Below the pieces are notes generated by a model. That model was not told the DNA's origin, did not search any database, and saw nothing but the letters and a program-made list of their open reading frames with translations. 64,000 nucleotides of DNA from Bacillota bacterium (GTDB lineage: Bacteria > Bacillota > TC1): assembly GCA_024635925.1 (NCBI GenBank), contig JAGXHY010000022.1:18694-82693 (forward strand). Direction: 5' to 3'. Both the position numbers and the translations under genes were made by a program. Positions 58,823 to 64,000 of this stretch are shown in pieces (the stretch's first letter is position 1; each line of letters starts with the position of its first letter).

Positions 58823-59848
58823 CTATAACATTTCAGCAATATCATATATTAATTTTTTACTCTTCTTCCATCCTATGCAAGCATCAGTAATAGATTTTCC
58901 TGGAATTTCAAGTCTTTCTTGTCTTCCATCATAAAGGTAACTTTCTATCATAAGTCCTTTTATATGCTTTTTAAGTGTTGGAGAATAAATCCTATTCTTG
59001 ATAATTTCAAGAGCTATTCTAGGTTGCTCATCAAATTTCTTCATGGAATTAGCATGATTAGTATCAACTATTATAGCAGGATTTACAAGCCCTCTTTTTA
59101 AGTATTCTTCCACAAGCTGATTTAAATCTTCAAAATGATAATTTGGAATGTTTCTTCCATATTGATTTATAGCCCCTCTCATAATTGCATGAGCTAAAGG
59201 ATTTCCTGAGGATTTAACTTCATGTTCATCATAAATTAATGTATGTGAAATATGAGCAGATTTTATAGAATTCAACATGACATTAATATCTCCACTTGTA
59301 GCATTTTTCATTCCTACAGGTATGTCCAAACCACTTGCTGTAAGCCTGTGTTGTTGGTTTTCTACCGACCTTGCTCCTACAGCAACATAACTGAGCAGAT
59401 CTGATACATATGGATCATTTCCTGGATAGAGCATCTCATCAGCTCCTGTAAGTCCTGTTTCTCTAATTGCTCTTAAATGAAGCTTTCTGATTGCTTTTAT
59501 CCCTTCAACCATATTAGGTGCTTCATTAAGGTCCGGCTGATGCATCATACCCTTGTATCCTTCTCCTGTGGTCCTTGGTTTATTAGTATATATTCTTGGT
59601 ACTATTACTATTTTATCCTTAACCTCTTCTTGTATTTTGGCAAGTCTTGAAATATATTCCATTACTGGCTCTTGTAAATCAGCTGAACAGGGTCCTATTA
59701 TTAGCAAGAATTTATCACTTTCTCCAGTAAATATTTCCTTGATCATTCTATCTCTAATAGCCTTGATTTTTCCTACTTCCTCATCAATTGGTATCATTTT
59801 CTTAATCTCATCAGAACTTGGTATACGGGTAATATATTTGAAGCTCAT
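58823..59848 (-). CDS. aroG: 3-deoxy-7-phosphoheptulonate synthase (DAHP synthase, class I alpha)
   Basis: 341 residues. Joins phosphoenolpyruvate and erythrose-4-phosphate at the entrance to aromatic amino acid synthesis. Motifs: LLIIGPCSADLQEP, PRIYTNKPRTTGEGYKGMMH, GARSVENQQHRL, and IVDTNHANSMK. This matches the E. coli AroF/G/H class, so feedback inhibition by an aromatic amino acid is likely. A long TTTCTTTATTTCTTT-like stretch precedes the start on the + strand. Monocistronic. Confidence 0.96.
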   Translation of the reverse strand: MSFKYITRIPSSDEIKKMIPIDEEVGKIKAIRDRMIKEIFTGESDKFLLIIGPCSADLQEPVMEYISRLAKIQEEVKDKIVIVPRIYTNKPRTTGEGYKGMMHQPDLNEAPNMVEGIKAIRKLHLRAIRETGLTGADEMLYPGNDPYVSDLLSYVAVGARSVENQQHRLTASGLDIPVGMKNATSGDINVMLNSIKSAHISHTLIYDEHEVKSSGNPLAHAIMRGAINQYGRNIPNYHFEDLNQLVEEYLKRGLVNPAIIVDTNHANSMKKFDEQPRIALEIIKNRIYSPTLKKHIKGLMIESYLYDGRQERLEIPGKSITDACIGWKKSKKLIYDIAEML

Positions 59849-59976
59849 ATTTAATCTCCTATCTTTATTTCTTTGTTTCTTTATTTCTTTAAATTACTCT
59901 ACTCTTTTAGTATAAACTATTAGATACTATCATGATACAATTTCAGACTATGTCTCTATAGTATTAGTTGAAATAT

Positions 59977-60022
59977 TTAAATGATAAAGAGCTATCTTGA
60001 TAGATAGCTCTTTATCATTTAA
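59977..60022 (-). terminator. Terminator after the DUF3048 gene
   Basis: Perfect 20-bp stem (about 59977-59996 with 60003-60022) around a 6-nt loop. Confidence 0.85.
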
Positions 60023-60032
60023 ATTTAATTTA

Positions 60033-61064
60033 CTATTTATTTGGATGTATATGTATCCAAGTATTACCTGGTTTTAAAACTATTGGATTACCCTCTGCAT
60101 CAAGATAGACTGTTGGATCAGTAGGTGATGTCTTAGACCAACTTCCTTGTACATACATTCCACCCATATAGAAATCAGCTCTTCCATTACCGACCATCTT
60201 CCAATCTTTATATATTCCAGCTTGAGTTGTATATGTTGAATACTGAATAATTAGATTCTTTACTTGAAGTTGTTTATTAGTTTCAGCAGCAATAAAAGGT
60301 ACTCCACTCATTGAACGTTGATAAGTCCCTTTATCAAAATCGTAATCATAGGAAACAAAATTATTAGACCTTGTTGTAAATGGAAGATTTATATTTGTTA
60401 CAGAATCTCCTGGATAATATATAGTCTTATCAAACTTCCAGTCTAAAGGAGAAGGTTCATAATCATAGAGCTTTTGAGCAAGTGAAGGATTTCCCATCAC
60501 ATTATGTGGTGCTGGTGCTGTATTTACCCTCTTAAATATTCCATTCTTGCTTCCAGTTAAACCATCTAAATCTATTTTTATCTTATTATAGAGACTGTTA
60601 CCATAAAAGGTATATTCACTGCTGCCTCTTGAACCAGAACCCCCAAAATGCATAAAAATTGCATCCCATTCTGATTGGATATAGAGGAACGGTGCACGAC
60701 CACTTCTTACAGGCAAAATTTCTTCAGGAACTTTATCTGAAAACACACCAACAAAACGATTTATTCCACCTTCAACTGGAAATTCATAGACCACATCAGC
60801 TGTTTGTAATCCAACCTGTGGCCGAGCTGCTTTGGAATTTTCAATTACAGACATAACTGGCTTGTATTCTCCTTCAAAAGGTAGGCCTGTTGTTGTTGAC
60901 ATATTGACTACTCCTGAATCAGTACCAATTGGTGCCTTGTAACTAATATCTTCATTAATTGGCTTACTCTTTTCTCCTTTAAATACAAAAAACCAAACTA
61001 AAGCTGATATTAGAGCTATAACTATTAATGCACTAAGACTTATTATAACAATCTTTTTTTTCAT
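60033..61064 (-). CDS. DUF3048 (YerB-like) protein
   Basis: 343 residues; one N-terminal membrane anchor (residues 4-26) and an extracellular DUF3048 pair. Hallmarks: GEYKPVMSVIENSKAARPQVG, ADVVYEFPVEGGINRFVGVF, VRSGRAPFLYIQSEW, and the C-terminal PGNTWIHI. YerB in Bacillus is a membrane lipoprotein with unknown role at the cell surface. Here there is no lipobox, so anchoring is by the helix. Confidence 0.85.
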   Translation of the reverse strand: MKKKIVIISLSALIVIALISALVWFFVFKGEKSKPINEDISYKAPIGTDSGVVNMSTTTGLPFEGEYKPVMSVIENSKAARPQVGLQTADVVYEFPVEGGINRFVGVFSDKVPEEILPVRSGRAPFLYIQSEWDAIFMHFGGSGSRGSSEYTFYGNSLYNKIKIDLDGLTGSKNGIFKRVNTAPAPHNVMGNPSLAQKLYDYEPSPLDWKFDKTIYYPGDSVTNINLPFTTRSNNFVSYDYDFDKGTYQRSMSGVPFIAAETNKQLQVKNLIIQYSTYTTQAGIYKDWKMVGNGRADFYMGGMYVQGSWSKTSPTDPTVYLDAEGNPIVLKPGNTWIHIHPNK

Positions 61065-61310
61065 CTTATCTCTCCTTAAGTCTACTCTATCTTTAAGTAT
61101 TAAATCTGATATTTCCTTGTTAATAATATTTATGTAACTTATAATATCACTTTATAAATTATATCATTTTATAATACTAAATAATAGTAAAAATTATATT
61201 TGTAAAGTAAAAATCAAGTATATATAATTTATAATGTAATTCTTCCTAGTCCTGAACCAGTAGAATCTAGGGTGATGCATTTTCATCTTCTTAATTTGAA
61301 TAAAACAAGG

Positions 61311-61347
61311 AAAAAGGCACTAGGATGAACAATCCTAATGCCTTTTT
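61311..61347 (-). terminator. Terminator of the large membrane protein gene
   Basis: 15-bp stem of AAAAAGGCACTAGGAT and ATCCTAATGCCTTTTT with one mismatch, loop of 5. Confidence 0.85.
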
Positions 61348-61362
61348 TATATATTGTATTTT

Positions 61363-63063
61363 TTATTTACCTCTAAGTGTTTGATTATTAAGTTCTCTAA
61401 CTAGATATGTACCATCATCTGAGGGTAGATATTTTACAGTAACTAAATCTCCAGACTGTAAAAATCTAGTATCAACTCCTAAAGATAAGGGTGCCATATA
61501 AACTTTATCCACATCCTGTTCAAACACGAATTCAAGTATATCACTTTGGAATGTTCTAACTCGTAACACTTTACCACTTATGCTATCTAGACCCTCAGTG
61601 TCAATTGACCCACCTTGTGTAGAAAGTAGAGAAACATATTCAGTTTTACAGCTCTTAAGATTTTGATTTAGAACAATAGCACCATCTGAAACACGAACTA
61701 GAACATACCATTGACGTTGAACGTCGTTCTTTAAAGTCAAGAAATAAGTAGGTTGTCCTTCTATATTGATTAAGATAGGTACTGTTGGAGTAAGGTTTTG
61801 TGCCTTGACACTCTGATGACTCTGGGCTATTTCCATAGCCCTATATTCAGTAATTCCTTGTATCTTATACATTCTAGCCTTCTTGGTCTTAAGGTCGATA
61901 AGCATAAAGCCTACTGATGTCTCATCAGCATCATTTGGAGAAGTAACACCAGAATATAAGAAGGTCTTACCATTTAATGTAATATAATTGTATTCATCAG
62001 TCAGACGAAAAACATCACGCTTAGCACCAATCACAGCATTAAACCATCCATTTTTATAGGTTAAAGCATTGGTAGCTTGTGTCATAGCTTGATTTGCTGG
62101 TACCACACGGTCAACCCATGCAGGAACATTATTCATATCATATTTTTCTATTTCACCAGTTACCGCATTAACCAAAATTACACCAATTGGTGTTTGTCCA
62201 GAAAACAAACCAACTTGGTTATCATAATTAGTAGCTACCCAATATGGAGCTCCATTATCATCAATCTCAAAAGAATAATCGGTAATAAGAGCTGTAGGAT
62301 AATGTCTCCATATATGACGAGCCAAGTTGCGATTTAATAGCCCTTTTTCCAAATATTTGATTCCTTCAGGAACTTCTACAAACTGAGATTCTTCAGTCAC
62401 CACATCAACCATAACATAGCCCACTGAACCACTGTTATAGTGTGTTGCAGCTACAAAAAACCCATTATATTCTAAAGGTGCAACCCTTACTAACTTTTCC
62501 ACACCATTTTGTTTGATATGGATAAGAGTAAAACTTGAGCTGATAGAATACTGAGAACCATATGTACTAAGCCTGCCTTCAGCTTTTCTTAATGAAATCT
62601 CCTTATCGATTATAGGTAGAGTTGAGCTACCTATAGATTGTGGTGTTACTTGTTTAGCAAAATCTAGACTTTCAAGTTCTTCAATTGGCATCTGACTAGC
62701 ATAAGATTTTGCTCTTAGAAAATGGGCTCCTGAAAGTCCACCAATTAATATATAAGCAAAAAATAATATACCAAGTATTATATAGAATTTAGCGAGCTTT
62801 TGAACCCCTAAGTCTACTGTTCTAATTACCCTTTCTCCAAATGGAGTATTTACTGTTTTTGTTACTACCTTCTTATTTTTGAAGATAGATAAAACTAAGG
62901 CAATAAAACCTATTAACAATAAAAGTAAAAACATAGAACCAGGACTTTTGAAATTAAGTTCGGGTTGAATGAAGTATAACCCTCCTGCTAATATAATCAA
63001 TATTATAAATATAGTCAATATAATCCTTAGAGCTTTTCTTTTGCTGGATTCAACGTTTTTCAT
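61363..63063 (-). CDS. Large membrane-anchored extracellular protein, unknown family
   Basis: 566 residues. Three N-terminal membrane helices (15-31, 42-60, 89-110) and a large extracytoplasmic part of mixed beta structure. Segments such as VGYVMVDVVTEESQFVEVPE, PIGVILVNAVTGEIEKYDM, and VGFMLIDLKTKKARMYKI repeat a PepSY-like strand-helix pattern about three times. I do not recognise a named family. Neighbours on both sides are unrelated single genes. Confidence 0.75.
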   Translation of the reverse strand: MKNVESSKRKALRIILTIFIILIILAGGLYFIQPELNFKSPGSMFLLLLLIGFIALVLSIFKNKKVVTKTVNTPFGERVIRTVDLGVQKLAKFYIILGILFFAYILIGGLSGAHFLRAKSYASQMPIEELESLDFAKQVTPQSIGSSTLPIIDKEISLRKAEGRLSTYGSQYSISSSFTLIHIKQNGVEKLVRVAPLEYNGFFVAATHYNSGSVGYVMVDVVTEESQFVEVPEGIKYLEKGLLNRNLARHIWRHYPTALITDYSFEIDDNGAPYWVATNYDNQVGLFSGQTPIGVILVNAVTGEIEKYDMNNVPAWVDRVVPANQAMTQATNALTYKNGWFNAVIGAKRDVFRLTDEYNYITLNGKTFLYSGVTSPNDADETSVGFMLIDLKTKKARMYKIQGITEYRAMEIAQSHQSVKAQNLTPTVPILINIEGQPTYFLTLKNDVQRQWYVLVRVSDGAIVLNQNLKSCKTEYVSLLSTQGGSIDTEGLDSISGKVLRVRTFQSDILEFVFEQDVDKVYMAPLSLGVDTRFLQSGDLVTVKYLPSDDGTYLVRELNNQTLRGK

Positions 63064-63388
63064 TTTTTCTCCTTTTAATGATTTATTTTAGGTTAATTAA
63101 TCTGTTTTAAATTTTTCAATATTATATTATAAACAATTCTTACATTTCTAAACAATATGTCTATCATCACAACTAATATAAATTATAGTAAAAAAACAAA
63201 AGAATCGCAACATTAATATTGTAATAGAAAAGCGACTAACAAATAGTTAATCGCTTATAATATTTTAGATTTATACAGCTTAGTATTAATTGCAAAGATA
63301 TTTTCCAAGTTAATAAAGTTAATGTATACTCTTATTTGAGTACTGCCCTCTACATAAATTAGAAAAAATTTGCAATTTTATTAGCTTT
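63064..63388. other. 325-bp gap, one terminator only
   Basis: A hairpin at 63230-63256 (AAGCGACTAAC with GTTAATCGCTT, loop of 5) ends the GNAT gene. No ORF or other motif is seen; the rest is very AT-rich. Confidence 0.7.
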
Positions 63389-63940
63389 TTATTTGGCTTG
63401 GAATTTCTTTTTAAAATCTTCAAAATCAAGTTCCATTACATATCTATGTTCATCCTTACCAAATTCGTCTTCTTCTCTTGCAATATTTTTAAATCCTAGT
63501 TTATCTTTATAAAGATGAATAGCACCTTCATTATCAACATCTACAGTTAAATTCATCCTTAAAAAGTTTTGATCAATTAAGTTTTCTATAATACCTTTTA
63601 GAAATTGAAAACCAACTCCTAAACCTTGGTATTCTTCTGAAATCGCAAAATCAAATAGATATGCTTTATCTGCATCATCCCAATCACGCATAAGAATCCC
63701 AATTCCCATCACTTTGTTCTTAATATCTTCTTTTAGTAAAAACACATTACCTCTTCTAATTTGAGGTACAATTCCCCATTGATCAAGACTAGCTTCCCCA
63801 AAAATATTAACACTGAAATCAACAATACTATTTAATAATTTTACATTATAATCTTGAACAAGATAAATATTAAGATTATCCACATCCTCGAGTTTTTTAA
63901 TAAATTTTTTAGGTAATGAACTAATTTTTTCTAAATACAT
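63389..63940 (-). CDS. GNAT-family N-acetyltransferase
   Basis: 183 residues. Acetyl-CoA loop EEYQGLGVGFQFLKGIIENL, preceded by the strand AYLFDFAISE and followed by NEGAIHLYKDKLGFKNIARE, the usual last GNAT motif. Substrate cannot be read. AAGGAG-like site precedes the ATG at 63940. Monocistronic; 60 nt remain to the window end. Confidence 0.88.
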   Translation of the reverse strand: MYLEKISSLPKKFIKKLEDVDNLNIYLVQDYNVKLLNSIVDFSVNIFGEASLDQWGIVPQIRRGNVFLLKEDIKNKVMGIGILMRDWDDADKAYLFDFAISEEYQGLGVGFQFLKGIIENLIDQNFLRMNLTVDVDNEGAIHLYKDKLGFKNIAREEDEFGKDEHRYVMELDFEDFKKKFQAK

Positions 63941-64000
63941 AATATCTCCTTTACAAAAATTATAATACCTATTATATCACATAAAAAACTAATATAGTAA

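Overview
The window is AT-rich bacterial chromosome whose genes all carry Bacillota-like signals: strong AGGAGG-type ribosome binding sites, lipoproteins with a short signal peptide and a G-C lipobox, a CIRCE element, a BirA box and DtxR-type operators. TGA ends genes (for example at 4670-4672), so the code is standard. The gene set suggests an anaerobic or aerotolerant, salt-adapted relative of the Clostridia: lysine 2,3-aminomutase, phosphoketolase, Fe-superoxide dismutase, catalase-peroxidase and a Na+-type N-ATPase. I cannot name the species. I saw no rRNA, tRNA, CRISPR array, phage or insertion sequence.

Layout. 1-5280: molybdate uptake (modA, cut by the window edge), a molybdate-type regulator, Fe-SOD, leuCD, and a small operon with a sulfite-oxidase-like lipoprotein, a membrane partner and a DUF2249 protein. 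5348-10461: a Fic C-terminal remnant, then divergent clpB and htpG around one CIRCE element. 10535-14835: birA-bioY with a BirA box, a cupin, and ablA-ablB for N-epsilon-acetyl-beta-lysine, preceded by an apparently attenuated leader. 15222-24679: SatD/DUF3307 pair, a VWA protein next to a macro-domain/HTH protein, two lipoproteins, a UvrD-like helicase, a ZIP-like membrane protein and a DUF2779 nuclease. 24973-30660: an accessory cluster of three alpha/beta hydrolases, a CPBP protease, DUF4177 (a 48-residue gene), DUF7010 and a winged-helix regulator preceded by a 9-bp tandem repeat array. 30990-39035: BMP-family lipoprotein, a two-component system, a ferric iron ABC transporter and a DtxR-family regulator with two clear operators. 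39361-49018: a small membrane protein, a complete nine-gene N-ATPase operon (atpDCQRBEFAG) and phosphoketolase. 49196-63940: c-di-GMP proteins (one with a degenerate GGDEF), rhodanese lipoprotein, katG, a broken ORF, a mechanosensitive channel, DAHP synthase, a DUF3048 protein, a large membrane protein and a GNAT acetyltransferase.

How it fits together. Salt and osmotic handling recurs: a Na+-coupled rotary ATPase, an acetyl-beta-lysine osmolyte pathway and a mechanosensitive channel. Oxygen and metal stress is the second theme: Fe-SOD, KatG, CIRCE-controlled chaperones, iron uptake under a DtxR-type repressor, and molybdate uptake near a molybdenum enzyme. Points that annotation alone does not explain are the ablA leader, the 10-bp operator array at modA, the 9-bp repeat array, and patches where the + strand is rich in A+C regardless of gene direction.
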